DNA of 64,000 nucleotides, from positions 2,978,501 through 3,042,500 of the forward strand of contig OX344763.1 in NCBI GenBank assembly GCA_947034895.1, given 5' to 3'. This document shows positions 1-11,967 of this stretch, piece by piece; position 1 is the stretch's first letter, and each line of letters opens with the position of its first letter. The notes beneath the pieces are model-generated. The model was not told where the DNA came from. It saw only the letters and a list, made by a program, of their open reading frames with translations, and did no database searches. The translations under genes and the position numbers were made by a program. This DNA comes from Rhytidiadelphus loreus. Lineage: Eukaryota; Streptophyta; Bryopsida; Hypnales; Hylocomiaceae.

Positions 1-528
1 GTCCTACTTCATGGGCTACAAGTCTGGGGCCCCCACAACATTTTTTTTCCAATATTTATTCTTCAACCAACACATTCCACGGCAAATCGGCAATATATAA
101 GCATTGAATTATATGCTCGGTACGTACCAAAGCAAATGAACATGCATTATGTAATGATATATCATGGGACAATCAATTCATAAGCCTAAAACATAATAAT
201 AATAAAAACCTTGGACAATAATCATATTAATTTAAATGGAACTGCATACATACATAGGGATGATCTTCACAATTGAGTACCAAGACCACTCCTGTTTGAA
301 ATTGCACACTTATTTGCAAAAAATACGAATACCTTCATTAATCATCATCGTCAACACCAAAGTACCTTTTACAATCTTCCTGACTTTGTGAAGCCAAGTG
401 ATGGACTACACAAAATTCAAAATCTACCTATTTCATTACAAGCTTTGGCAACAAATCTTCACTACAAGGCATTGATGTTAAATCCTTATAGTACTATTTG
501 AAGGCCTCCACATCTATAATGCAACACA
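1..528. other. AT-rich flank, no gene seen
   Basis: No convincing coding or RNA signal is visible. The stretch is downstream of the last in-frame codon of the minus-strand hAT gene and may contain its 3' untranslated region or the outer end of the transposon. I could not identify a terminal inverted repeat or an 8-bp target duplication here. Confidence 0.4.
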
Positions 529-3500
529 TTACATTGTGAAGGTAGAATCGCTTTCCGCTTCATCTGCATTGGGGTCGGTGTCTTCATGTGGCCCACTACT
601 GTCACTAGCTCTTGAGACCTCGTTTTCATCATCCTCTCTGCTTGTAGGTTGAAGGATCACCTCACGTTCCACCTCAGAGTTCAAATTTCGCACTTGCGTT
701 TCTAAACCACCAACAACTTCGGCTAGCACTAATCGCTTTGTCGGCCTCGATGCATCAGTGGTTCCATTGATAATAGGGCCTGTCGGTTGCTCAAGCACTT
801 GCTGCCCAACATGTTAACGCTCTGCTCTCGTTGCTGCGCTTGATGGCCAAGGATTACGAGTGGAATTTCGTTCTCCAATGACAAATGGATGGATCGCATG
901 GTTTTGACGCTTGGGGTTCCGTGTCAGTCTGTCTTGCGTCTTGCGGGTTCGTTTATTTCCTGATTTGGAGTGTTCACGCGATCGCCTGGATGATTCTCCA
1001 AGGCCTGACATCAACGAGGCCAGAGTAGGTTGTGGAGCTGAGCCATGCACTCCTTCATCAACGATTTGTCGTAGATCATTATGTGTCGGCGACCTTGTTA
1101 GAGGAGTTGGTACTATCCTCGATGTTGTGGCAATGTCTACACTTGCAGGGCGATTGGACCCACGGGTACGGGTCTCGTTGAATACCACTTGCAATGGCGC
1201 ATCTGAATCGTACACCCTAGTTTCTGTTGCAGTGTTGTTGGTCGGTGCTAAACTTGGACGAACTGCAGGTACCTCTTCAATATGTGACACCTCTTCTTGC
1301 CTTTCACCCTGTACATTAACTCGTGCACCACTTCGGAGGTTCATTGGCATACTAGGCGGCAGACATGTGGCAATTGGAGACCTTACAAGCTCCACTTCAT
1401 CTGCCACTGGAATATCTGCACCGTCATTGTTGTCATCAGGAGTTCTTTCCCTCGTTGGGTCTGCATTGATTACCGGAAATGCATCCCAAGCCGACACATG
1501 AGGGGCTTCGTCTCTGCGGTGGTGCGACGCCTCTGGAGAGCTCAATCCATCATCATCACCCACGAAAGTGTTGTGGTATCGTCCTCGTGGAGGACTACCT
1601 ACACGGGGCACCATACCAGCCCACCTATTTCCACGGAGGCGTTCTTCTACTACCACACGTCTCTGTTCTTCTCTCAAATCTCTAAACCTAACTTCATCTT
1701 CGTCCCCCGAAGAATATGGTTCCTCATTCTCTTCATCTGTATCTCCATCTACAAGGTACTTTTCGTAGAATAGTGCTGGATTGTGTCCTTGTTTTTCACG
1801 TTCCAATTTGCTATTGGTGTAGATATACACCAACATCTCAGCCTTCTTTGTGGCTAGGCGATTACGCACTTTATCGTGTACAAACGAATACATGCTCTAG
1901 TTTCTTTCACAAGATGATGCTGAGCATGTCAGAGACAAAACTCTCCTTGCTATTTTTGGAAGAGCGTTCCCACCCACACGATTCCACCATTGATGAGGCA
2001 ACAAGTTACATCGAGTAACATCTGGAGCCTCTTGTAATGGATCAAAGGGACCCGACTTCTCTTCAAATTCCGTCAACTCAGCAATTGCTTCATCTTCATC
2101 CACATTCAATGGTCCGCTCAATTTTCTGATGACTCGATTCAATGCCCGCTTTGCCTCTCCATTGTTATGAAGCTCTTCCACATCTGTCAAATACGGGTTC
2201 AACAATGCCCCTGCATAATGGAGGTCCGTGCGCATCAACTTCCAACGAGCATCAAATTGTTTTAGGAACTTCGTCGCGGTCTGCTCATCAAGAAAGAACG
2301 GAGCCTCCTTTAAAGTGCACACGTGCTGACGAAGGCTACTCATTATTATCCAAGCTTTCGGCATCGCCGGTATTTTGCCATCGAACTGGCGCAGAGCAAG
2401 AATCACTGGAAGAACCATATGCTGGAAATTACCGCATTCCACCCAAAACACTTCCGAAACTATGTCCTCTCGCGCTTTACGGGCCCGCTCTCTTGTAATG
2501 AGTCCATTTGTTCTGCTGACCAAACTATTCTCAAATGGCATATACGTCTCGTCCCCCACCACGAATTGAAGCGCTTGTTTGCACTCTACCAAACGGTCTA
2601 TCATGAGAAAATGCACTGCGAAGCGTGTGGCCGCGGGAAGTTTCAATGACTTCTTCGGCGAGTACTTACGGAAGAGACCCAAAGTCAAGTGGTACTTCTT
2701 TATAAACTTCACAATTGCCCTGGCCTTATCCACTAGATCTTTGATCCTTTTTTCCTTTCCCCAGTCTTCCAAAAGTAAGTCTAATATATGTGCGGCACAT
2801 CCTTGCGTATACATGTGGGGATACCTTGCTTGCAACTCGCGCATTGACCCTGTCATTACGGAAGCATTGTCTGTACACAATTGGACAATATTTCCTGGTC
2901 CCACCTGCTCTATGTAGGTAGCCATTGTATTCACCGTATACGCCATGTCTTTCCTCTCTCCTGTGGTGTCAACCGATCCCAGGAAGACATCACCCGCAGG
3001 GCAAACGAGCATCATATTCAACAAGGGATGGTGATTTGTATCTGACCATCCATCTGAACAGATAGTGGCTCCATATTGGATAATAGAACTCTTTGTTCGA
3101 CTACTGACCATTTTCGTAACAGCCTCCTTCTTCACATCAAGTAGTTTAGTGCGCACCGCATTGTACGATGGCGGGGAATATGGAAATCTACATGTCGAAG
3201 TTGCTTTCACAGCATTCACAAAGGCTGGGTGCCACACCACATTGAATGCAATGTTAGCCTCATAAAAGAAAGAAGCCCATAGTCTGTCCAAGTTTTGTCT
3301 TTCATTGACCCGGAATGATTCATCCATGCTTTGTTGACGAGAAATCGAGGTTGAGCGCATCCTTCTCACCGTCACAGGAGTAGAATTCGTTGAATCTGGA
3401 TTACGAGGCGGTGCATTAGGTGCTTCTGTCCTGTCGCTTGGGTCTACAGACCCTTCCACTGATGCATCCACAGTATACCCTGCAACGGACTCAGCAACAA

Positions 3501-3816
3501 CATCAACCTCAAGATCTACTCCATGCATCTCCTCCAAACTCATTTCTTTTGGTACAATCCCTTCACAGTTTCTGAATAATTCGAGGACTACGGATGGAAT
3601 ACGTTTACAACGTTCCACTGTTGATGTACGGGGGTAACCAAAGTGACCAAATGCCCGCTTCCGCATGAAAACTTTGTTCCAACCACAAAAAATACAAGTC
3701 CTCGTATTTGCGGAACGAGCGGGGTTCGTTTCAATAACCAACCAGGGATCCCACTCCTTTGTGGCTCTTCGAGTATCATTTATGTTCGTCCTCCTCCCCG
3801 CTCCTCGGTTTGCCAT
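529..3816 (-). pseudogene. hAT-superfamily transposase with long C-terminal tail, two in-frame stops
   Basis: The ATG is at 3816 and one frame runs about 1,096 codons to 529, broken by TAG at 1897-1899 and TAA at 814-816. The N-terminus has a BED-like zinc finger (Cys41-x2-Cys44, then His and Cys near residues 58-69). A DUF659-type RNase H core follows, with CSDGWSD near residue 250, CTDNAS near 315 and a CAAHILD motif just after. The C-terminal hAT dimerisation region ends at CERN, and the first stop replaces the Trp normally found in the family's CERNWS motif, a single TGG-to-TAG change. Beyond it the typical YSFVHDKVRNRL segment continues in frame. An acidic, low-complexity tail of about 450 residues then follows, unusual for hAT. 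hAT transposases cut and paste DNA in the nucleus. This copy is probably inactive unless the stops are suppressed. A GC-rich array and a TATA-like box lie upstream. Confidence 0.88.
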
Positions 3817-4036
3817 ATTGTTTATCTGATATGCGTTATTCCAAACCGAAACGTATATGTACCCAAGTGCTTCGGAAAAAAAAATTATGACAAAGCCACC
3901 GCTTCGAGTAGTTTTCTAACCACTCAAAGCAAGGTTGTTGCCCTCTGAAGAATATAACATTGCATGAAGCCTCTTGAGAAGATCCAAGCCATATGTTCAT
4001 CAACAGAGCAATGGAAATCCAATGTTGTTCCTCTAC

Positions 4037-4043
4037 ATTTATA
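4037..4043 (-). promoter_or_regulatory. TATA-like box upstream of the hAT gene
   Basis: The minus strand reads TATAAAT about 220 bp before the ATG at 3816. It lies between the start codon and the GC-rich array at 4194-4450. The same order (array, TATA-like box, ATG) recurs at genes A and B. TATA-like words are common in AT-rich DNA, so this is only suggestive. Confidence 0.3.
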
Positions 4044-4193
4044 GTGCTTTCGGTCTTCCCTCCACACGCTCCAAGGATGGTTTTAGGGCGCCGCTACCAA
4101 ACTCTATTACACCCGAGGTCGCCCTACCCGACCGCTGGTCCACCTCCAGGCATATGGAGGCGCGCGCCTTTGCAGTAGTCGACTTCGGGTCAC

Positions 4194-4450
4194 ATGGTGC
4201 GACCGCGGGTTCCGGCAGGCAACTTCTGGTCCGAAATAGGGCAAACGCGGGTCCAGGGAGGGCGATTTCGGGTCCAGGTGGGGCGACTTCGGGTCCAGGG
4301 GGGCGACTTCGGGTCCAGGGAGGGCGACTTCGGGTCCAGGGAGGGCGACTTCGGGTCCCGGATGGGCGACTTCGGGTCTCAGACGGGCGACTTCGGGTCC
4401 CACATGGGCGACTTCGGGTTTCATGGGAGACTTCGAGTGCCATGGGCAAC
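4194..4450. repeat. GC-rich 21-bp minisatellite, copy 1
   Basis: About eleven units of roughly 21 bp built on GGGCGACTTCGGGTCC, with degenerate units at both ends and several perfect units at 4300-4360. The 21-bp period is a multiple of three, so long spurious reading frames run through the array on both strands; these are not genes. It stands about 380 bp 5' of the hAT start codon. Read in the direction of that gene, the motif is ACCCGAAGTCGCCC. Confidence 0.9.
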
Positions 4451-4487
4451 CTCGGGGGAAAGAAGGGCGACTTCATGTGCATAAAGA

Positions 4488-4930
4488 TTAACTTAGCCCC
4501 TAAAGGACCATTGTCCCCTCAAGGAACAATATGGATTTTGGACAAGTTCCTATGATCTCAATTTTTAATGAATTTTTTGGAAACTATCTCATAATATACA
4601 AGAGCTTATTACCTTTATGGGAATATAAATTTTGTTGCAATTGGTACCTGGGATTCCGGGATCAAAAGTTATGGCATCTTTAACATAATTTGTAAGGAAC
4701 GTCTCAGGGCAGAAAAAGAAATCTACAATAATTTGAAATTAATTTTTTAATTTTTTTCTTCTTAAAGGTCATATTTTTGTCTACATGTGTAGCTTTGATT
4801 CATTCCATTTCGATTAGTAATGTGAAAGTTATGAACAATATTGTTTGGCAAGCAATCAAAATGAAATGATTCAAAGTTTTTCACATAGATATAAATCATA
4901 AGAAATTAAGAACCAATTTCAATATCAATT
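4488..4930 (+). mobile_element. Left end of a TTAA-bounded non-autonomous element
   Basis: The stretch begins TTAACTTAGCCCCTAAAGGACC, matching the termini of the complete elements elsewhere in the window. The inner sequence resembles the element at 15788-16693: a CATTGTCCCCT-like block, a 'ggattttggacaagt' block, a 'caaaagttatgg' block and a 'cattccatttcgatta' block occur in the same order. No matching right terminus was found, so the element is truncated or diverged and the end coordinate is approximate. Confidence 0.5.
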
Positions 4931-5656
4931 TTGTTATTGGAAATGCCTTGTCATTTGTGAAGAATATCATTAATTTTTCGGGGGACCAACTGAATGCTAA
5001 GTATTGAAAACTACTTATCATACAAAAACATTTGAACCACGTAGTGAGAAGTTCTAAAATTTGGTAGGCTTCGAATTTAATCCTTTAAAAAATGTTGTGC
5101 CAAAGGAGATACTACAAATTCTATTCATGTTTCCCTTCTAAATATCACTATGATGCCAAAACAAACTATTTCACTCCTTACGGGTTTAGGATTTAGGAAT
5201 ATCTTCAAATCTATAGTAAACTTTATTTATTTTCACATCGTAGGAAGATCTTGCAATTGATGTACATGGCAAACTAGAAATTGTATGAAGTTGTTCAAAT
5301 ATAAATAATTGTTTGGATGTTCGGTATGAATTTCTTAAAAAGACAATGGTATTATTACATTGTTGGTATTTTGTGTAAATGGAAGCACAAAAGTCTACGT
5401 AGAAAACTGACCTACAACACATGCAATAAATGTATTTGACATGTGTCTAATCATCAAGAATTAGATCTTCAAAACACATAAAGGCTAATTCATATAGGAA
5501 TATTTATATATCTTTATTGAAGAAACAAAACATGGACCCCATTGTACAACATGAGGTGGTTCTAAAGGTCAAAGCAACCCTTCCGATACACACAAGTTTA
5601 GAAAAACAACTACCTATTAGTCTATTATTTACTAGAAGACTACCTCTAGCCCAAAA
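4931..5656. other. AT-rich spacer, no gene seen
   Basis: No gene, RNA or ordered repeat is recognisable. The short open frames here have no family features. Confidence 0.4.
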
Positions 5657-6094
5657 TCATGCAACATCTATATTGGCCTCCTCTTCCCTTTTCTTCTTCA
5701 TGACTTCAAACTCATGGGCCGCAATTCTATAAGCACTCTTCAAAAGGGGTAGGTCATGGTTCCACATCTTGTTTTTGATCCAAAAATTCTTGAACGTTCT
5801 CGCATAACCAATGTGTGCAGTTCGGAAATCTATGTGCTTCTGAAACTGGTGTTCAAGCTTCTTCAAAGAAACTAACTTCTGCTTCAAGGAAGCTACCTCT
5901 GATGTCAGCACACAATGCTCTTCATCTACTAATAATGCATCCACAGCCATTGGAAGGTCAATGGGGCCTACAACCGTGGTTTCTTTTAGGTCATTCAACC
6001 TTGACTGCGCCTCTTCCACAGCTTTCCTTTCGGTATTCAATCGGTTTTCTTCTGCCAAACACTCTTCCATTATTTTGGCCATTCGTTTATCCAA
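5657..6094 (-). pseudogene. Coiled-coil protein fragment C, related in context to genes A and B
   Basis: An open frame of 145 codons encodes a charged, heptad-rich coiled-coil protein. The frame opens at a stop just upstream and has no ATG before Met5, so it looks 5'-truncated. A short segment (EEHCVL followed by a Leu/Lys coiled coil) resembles ADHCLL in the coiled coil of gene A at 9.6 kb, a weak match. The stronger link is context: a GC-rich array of the same family lies 80 bp upstream in the same relative orientation as at genes A, B and the hAT gene. Function is unknown. It is probably the 3' remnant of another A/B family member. Confidence 0.45.
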
Positions 6095-6174
6095 GAACGG
6101 GGTGGAATTTGAGGTAGAGTCACTCTTTCAAATAAGTAAGTCACTCTGTAAGTCACTCTTTCAAATACCAATGT

Positions 6175-6372
6175 AGGGGCGACCGCGGGTGAGGCGACCG
6201 CGGGTCCAGAAAAAGGGGAAACTAGGGACTTCTTTCTGCGGTGCTGGGGCGACCTCGGGTGGGGCGACTTCGGGTAGGGCGACCGCGGGTCCAGAGAGGA
6301 GGGAAGAACTCACGCATTTTTGCTTCCCTCTTTTCTGGGACTTGGGCGACCGCGGGTAGGGCGACTTCGGGT
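6175..6372. repeat. GC-rich minisatellite, copy 2
   Basis: Irregularly spaced copies of GGGCGACCGCGGGT and GGGCGACTTCGGGT, about eight in 200 bp, separated by less related sequence. The core often carries the CCGCGG palindrome instead of the CTTCGG of copy 1. It lies directly upstream of the minus-strand fragment ending at 6094. Confidence 0.8.
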
Positions 6373-6539
6373 CCAAACGGGGAGACTATTTCGTGTTGGG
6401 CAGCTGATGGTATTTTGAAGCCCAATAGAATCAAAGAAAAAAAAGAATAAAGATGGGATGGACAAGGAGTGGTGCATCAAAGGTGATTCCCGATGTGACC
6501 AACGGGAAGGTGAAGTACTGGAAGGGATTCTCACACAAG

Positions 6540-6615
6540 GGTCAACTTCTTCGAACTCAAGTGGAGTCTGGGAGGTCTACGGTTCGATTCCCAACTCCGT
6601 GTGCATGATGTAGGA
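6540..6615 (+). repeat. tRNA-derived SINE-like sequence (tentative)
   Basis: A perfect pol III B box, GGTTCGATTCC, sits inside GAGGTCTACGGTTCGATTCC, about 30 bp after an A-box-like GAACTCAAGTGG. The arms do not form a good tRNA cloverleaf, so this is more likely a tRNA-derived SINE head than a functional tRNA. Confidence 0.3.
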
Positions 6616-7890
6616 GGTTATGGTTTGGTCTTACGGGTTTGGTCAAGGACCATTTTGAGTTCAGAATGGAAATGAGTCAAATGACAAACATTGTCATTTC
6701 CGTCCTAAACTCAAAGTGGACCTTGGCCCAATCCTCGAAGCACGTCACGTGGCCTAGACCGAGGTCTTCACGGGATTTTTTGAAACTTTAAAGTAACTAA
6801 TTTGTAATGATATAGAGTATTTTAGAATTCAATTGTGGTAAATCATTATTTAATTAGATTTGTTCGTCATTATGGAGAATGACGAATAAATACTTGTGAA
6901 TGAAATTTGATTTTACAAGACGGGTGTTTGCTTAATCTATGTAGGGTCAAAAGATAAGTTTAACTTAACAATTAGAGTGCATTACTAATAAAGTCCTAAG
7001 TGCCTTAAGCCTTTCCCTCTTGTATTTTTCCTATGAAAATTGAGCATGGACTTATAGTAATTGCCATTGAAGCAAGTTTTATAACCCGAAAATCTAACCG
7101 TATGAATGTTTAATTAGCTTGTGTAGTTGTGTATTAGTATGCACGTTTCCTTTTAGTGCAAAATTGGATAAGAGTTGTGAGATGATAACCAAGAAAATTT
7201 TCATTTTCTTTATTGATTGTATTGCTTATAAAAGAAAATTGGGATTGAAGGTGAAATGAAGAACTACAAATTATATTGGCACTCTAAAATGTTCTCTTCC
7301 AAAACTTAATATCACTTGAATAGCTATTAAACTCATTACAAGTTGGGAATATTTTTAATTCTGGTGTCCCACGATTTCACTACCACCTATTCATTGATAC
7401 ATAAATTTTTTTGCTCAGGCAAGGGTGTGCATTGAAGCATTTGACACTCAAGGAAACACTATCGTAAATATTTTTTTAGTTGGGGAGTTTCTCCAAATCC
7501 GACGTCCATTGGATTTTAAAGAGGCTTCCTTTCTCCATTTGTGTGGATGTGAAAGTAAAGATAAGGTAGAAGACTTTGAAATGGAGCGGGCATTAATAAT
7601 GGACTCTATAAGTGGCTTTGAAATGGACAATATGTAGTTCATAAATTGACCTCCATAATCATTAAATGATTCGAGAAAAAAAAATTATGAATTGTAAGAG
7701 CCAATCCATTATCTTTACTTTCCCATTTATGTTTAGAAGTTGCAAGTGAACATTTTGCAGAAGACCTAGGGGCATAAATAGGGACCTATGACAGAAGTCC
7801 TTTGGAAATTTATAAGTAATTATAAAATACTTCCAAAAATATGAAACCACTTGTGTTAGATTCCTCTTTTATTTGTCTTTGTCTAAAAAA
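6616..7890. other. AT-rich spacer, no gene supported
   Basis: Overlapping open frames near 7425-7642 exist on both strands, but neither shows a recognisable domain. No RNA gene or ordered repeat was seen. Confidence 0.4.
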
Positions 7891-7891
7891 T

Positions 7892-8176
7892 CACCCGAAG
7901 TCGCCTAGGGACCCGCACCCGAAGTCACCTAGGGACCCGCACCCGAAGTCGCCCAGGGACCCGCACCCGAAGTCGCCCAGGGACCCGCACCCAAAGTCGC
8001 CCAGGGACCCGCACCCAAAGTCGCCCAGGGACCCGCACCCGAAGTCGCCCAGGGATCCGCACCCGCGATTGCCTTGTGGACCCGTGGTCGCCTGGGTACC
8101 CGCAATCGCCCTTGTTCGGTCGGGGGACCCGCACTCGCCCTACTTGGAGGACCCGCACTCGCCCTCCCGCGACCGC
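7892..8176. repeat. GC-rich 24-bp minisatellite, copy 3
   Basis: About seven near-perfect 24-bp units built on ACCCGAAGTCGCC followed by CAGGGACCCGC (7892-8075), decaying into degenerate units containing CGCGATTGCC and CACTCGCCC up to 8176. The same core appears as the reverse complement in copies 1 and 2. It lies about 340 bp upstream of gene A and reads toward that gene in the C-rich orientation. Open frames across it are by-products of the period. Confidence 0.9.
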
Positions 8177-8478
8177 TAGTCCCAGTACAAATGGGGTGGG
8201 GTGGACTTGCGGTCGTCAGTCCCCCTGCTTCTGTGCAAAGGCTGTCATCCACCTTGAAGTGGCTGACTACATGTGCGTGAGGCAGGGATTGGGGAATGAA
8301 GGAATTTCATTCTTCTCATTCCATGCATGTCTAAACCGCGGTGTTTCGTAAACTTGACCCTATCTGCTACGATCTTTGAACCTTGAACATCTACTTCTGC
8401 TTCGATATTTGTAAATGTGTCACACGTATGATTACTAGTTTCACTTAGTTAGAGTAAGTATTTTGGCATTGAGACTTT

Positions 8479-8485
8479 TATATAG
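8479..8485 (+). promoter_or_regulatory. TATA-like box upstream of gene A
   Basis: TATATAG lies 36 bp before the ATG at 8521 and downstream of the GC-rich array. If used, the leader would be very short. The position fits the array, TATA, ATG order at gene B and the hAT gene. Confidence 0.3.
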
Positions 8486-8520
8486 TATATATTGCTTAGT
8501 TATACATACGTTGTTAAAAC

Positions 8521-10005
8521 ATGGAGCGTACGACCTCGCCATCTCCTCCTACCATACCTACTCCATTGACTCCGCAAGAGAAAAGGGCGATGAAGGACAA
8601 GGGTCGAAAACGGTCAGGCAAGAAGCACAAGAAGCGCGTGGCCATATTACTTCATCCGAAGATTAAGGCTTTTAAAGGTTGGAGGGATGAACCAGAGCCG
8701 TGGAGTTACCGGACTGTTGCGAAGTATGTGGATTGGTGCCACATCAGCAAGTTATTTCCGTTGTGTCGTCACCCTTTGCACGTTCAAAACCAAAAGGTTA
8801 ACCTTGCGTATGCTACGGACACAAGGTTCATGCGTAGATGCTGCGAAGTATGGACCCTTCTATATTTGGAGACCAAGGTGTACAGAAACGATAATTTCAG
8901 TTTCTTTCTTGTACGAATGGTGTATGCCGAAGTTGTTTTGAAGAAGGTAGTCGATTGGACAACACTCCCAGAAATGCCTATTGCGGTCCGTCCGGACCAA
9001 AAAGAGTGGGAGGAAGCCTCCAACTTGTGGGCAAAGTATCCTCTTAATATAAGCAAGATGATGACACCGATTAAGCGTGGAGCATCATTTGTTGCTGATG
9101 AAGAAGTAGTTTGGTCTTCCACTTCTTCCTCGGACGAGCACACCCATGAGTACAACGAATATTCCTTCTCTAGCGATGATGAAGATGTTTTTGTCACCGA
9201 GTCCAAGAAGTCTTTGGATGTGGGCCTTCAGAAGAAGAAAGATCGTGGAAAAGAGCCCATTACCTCAACTAGCCATGAAGAAGTCTTGGAAAAAGTTGAC
9301 CCCATGGAAGTGGAGGACTTTTCCACAGAGGAGTGTGCGATGCTAGAAGGTGATAGTGATTCATCAGACAATGAGGAGACCTTGATTGCCAAAATCGAGA
9401 GTGCACGTTTATCATTGAGTACAAAGAGTGAGGAACTGAAGAATTTGAAGGAACGCGAAGTGTCTTCTCCCACTGAAGCTTATTTGAAGCAATAATTGAG
9501 GTCTCTCAACCAAATACTCAAAGAGAGAGATGACGATTTTGTTGCTTTTAAGAAGAATGGAGACCAGTATTTAACTAAGCAGAGCACCGGGAAATTGTCG
9601 CAAGCTGACCATTGTTTATTGTGGGAATCAAAATTAGAAACCCTGCAACGCAGACGTAGGAAAGCACAGAATGAGCGGCGAGCACTGCGTGTTCAAATTA
9701 CCGAAGAAGAAAAGAAATATTACGAAGCGGCCAAAAAACATGTCAAGGAGGTGGACGTTTTGGCAACGGCCTCGACATACGGTAATCTACCAGAGGAGTT
9801 AGAAATGCTTCAGAATTTGGTGAAGTTCCATGAGACTAGAGTACAAGTGTTGGAAGACGAGTTTGTGGATCTGAGAGCCGAAAGCGAGTATTATACGCAG
9901 TGGATGAAGGATACAACGGGAAAGAGAGGTGAAGAATACGAGAAAGTGGGTCCTCCTCCTAATATGAGTGACTTCCTAAACCAAAAAGAGGTTTTTAGAA
10001 AGTAG
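8521..10005 (+). pseudogene. Gene A: unrecognised family, conserved N-terminal domain plus coiled coil, one in-frame TAA
   Basis: The ATG at 8521 opens 324 codons to TAA at 9493-9495; the same frame then continues 169 codons to TAG at 10003-10005. I do not recognise the family. The first 45 residues are basic. Residues about 50-165 form a domain shared with gene B: FKGW-x2-EPEPWS, WCHISKLFP, then YAEVVLKK-x-VDW. An acidic Ser/Asp/Glu-rich linker follows (about 195-295), then a charged coiled coil that begins before the stop and resumes after it (LKERDDDF, heavily Arg/Lys/Glu). No RING finger is present, unlike gene B. The continued frame across the stop shows either a recent nonsense mutation or readthrough. 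Genes A and B are convergent and separated by a TTAA-bounded element. Cellular role is unknown; a transposon-associated protein is the best inference. Confidence 0.6.
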
Positions 10006-10331
10006 TGTACCGCATTTTGGTGAACAATATTGTAAATTTGTAAGTAAGATCCAATTTTGGATATTGCGGCTCTCTCGTGATTTAGTAAAGAATATGCTAC
10101 AATTTTTTTGGCATTCAAAGTTCACGTGGTTTTTTAATAATTATTGTACACTTTGTAATGTGTATTGCAGATTTCTGAACTTAGTGTATTCGCAAAATAT
10201 TTAGTCACAGCTTTTGAAACCAATGTAGTACAAGAATAGAAGACCTAATGTTGCTCAAATCAGTTTTGTTATGTCATTTTATTCTGGATTTGTACTAGAA
10301 ATGTTTATCTTGATATTTATTGGGTGAAAAC

Positions 10332-11412
10332 ATAGCCCTAAAGACCTAACCCTCTACAGTTAAAATAACCAATTGCTTCATTTTCTAGCTAATTTCCATC
10401 GCTACTTACATGGCTTGGTGAATTTTCAAATGATTCCAATAGGTTTTTTCCATTTTCAGTGTTTTTCTAAACCCATAAAGTCCGAAGGCCATTTTTAGGT
10501 GAAGAAAAAATCAAAACTGTCATTTCTATAATTCTATTGTGTTTGTCCAAAGAAAAAAATAAACTTTTGTGGAACTGAAGCTGAGGATCTTGAACTTCAC
10601 TTGTTTAAGATTTTGTGGTTAAAATTGTACGATGTTTGACTGTACAGATTTAGAGATATGAGCATTCAAAGTTGAAGAACAATTTTTTTGCAACACTGGA
10701 CTACACTTTCAGACGACTTTGATTGCTATTTCTTCCAAAAATGTGCACTATGGAATTTGAATTTAAAATTTATTGTGTTGAAGAATTGAGTTGGGAGTGT
10801 AGGAAAAAAAAATTCAAAAAATAATAACTTCCTTTTCATACTTCAAAAAATTGTCAAGTAGAAGTAGATCCAAGGTTAAAAGAAAAACTAAATTGATAAT
10901 AGCTCTTACATGGGATTGGAACACAATAATCCGTTAGTCCCAACGGTGAGATTGTTGTAGGAAGCAAACTTCTCCTTTAAAATAAACTAATTAGAGAAAA
11001 TTTGAAAATTGCATTTTCAAATGAATTCTATAAGTTATTTTTTGAAATATTTGTTTACATTGCCTTAAAAAGAACAGGGTTCTTAACTTGCACATCACTA
11101 ATGAAAATGGAATGAATCAAATCTTTTTATGTAGACAAAAACATAATGTTAGCAAAAACATGAACAAAATTAAATCTATTTTGGATTTTTGCAATGTTTT
11201 TTGTACTGCCTGCCGAGTTTAGTTCTAGGTATTTTGTGGCGTAACTTTTGCTTCCGGACACCAATTGAAATAAAAATTATATTCCCTCAAAGCTTATCAG
11301 ATTTTATCTTTTCACAAAAAAATTCAAAAAATTAGGGTACAATTTCAAGCCATAGAAACTTGCCCAAATTCCAAATTGTCTCTAGAGGGGACAATGGGAC
11401 TTAAGGGGTTCA
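10332..11412 (-). mobile_element. TTAA-type non-autonomous element, degenerate ends
   Basis: The right end, read on the minus strand, is AACCCCTTAAGTCCCATTGT followed by CCCC, matching the termini at 4488 and 15788. The left end reads TAGCCCTAAAGACC, a diverged terminus. Inside, 'aaaactgtcatttctata' and 'aatggaatgaatcaaa' match blocks of the elements at 16926 and 15788 in inverse order. The TTAA targets are mutated (ATAG and TTCA), so the copy is old. No coding capacity was seen. Confidence 0.5.
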
Positions 11413-11967
11413 TCATGTTCACTTTTTCTGTTTATGGAACTAAAATGATAACAATTACAATCTTCCATGATATGAATTGAGATAATGAGATTGCTTACAA
11501 TGATATACAATTTTGAATTCTAAGTAATAAAATTTAAAGTTTACAGTTGAATTAATTTTAGAAGCTTAAATGTCAATGCAAATGACAATGTCAAAGTGAA
11601 CTTCAACTTTAATAGCTCTTTGATAATAAGCTTCATACAATCAATTGTACCACATATTTGATTTTGTTCGAACATAGTGAAGTCTTTGGAGTAGAAAGTA
11701 ATGTAGAATATGTTTCAAAAATGAAGGCACTGTAATATTCTCGATAATATTGCAATACAAATGTGTAGCATACAATCATAGAAGGCTCGAAGTTGGCCTA
11801 TATGGAACAAAACAAAAAGACTGAGAGCTACACGCTTCTACCATATATAATACGCTTTTATATACTAGGGGTTTGACATTATATATCCTTGGACGTAAAT
11901 CAAGTAACCAAAGGAGAAATGAAGTCCATCATTAAATTCTCAGACGTCAAATCCATTTGGATTGTTT
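11413..11967. other. AT-rich spacer between convergent genes A and B
   Basis: No gene is visible. It probably includes the 3' end of gene B's transcript. Confidence 0.35.

Noticed and set aside
911..1773. Plus-strand frames opposite the hAT tail
   Set aside because: They mirror the minus-strand hAT coding frame and show no domain of their own.
3974..4555. Long open frames through the GC-rich array at 4.2 kb on both strands
   Set aside because: The 21-bp period keeps every frame open; translations are simple repeats with no independent coding evidence.
7425..7642. Overlapping short frames on both strands
   Set aside because: No domain, no splice-supported extension, and similar length on both strands.
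7841..8351. Open frames with HPKSPRDP-type repeats
   Set aside because: By-product of the 24-bp array; the frames end where the array ends.
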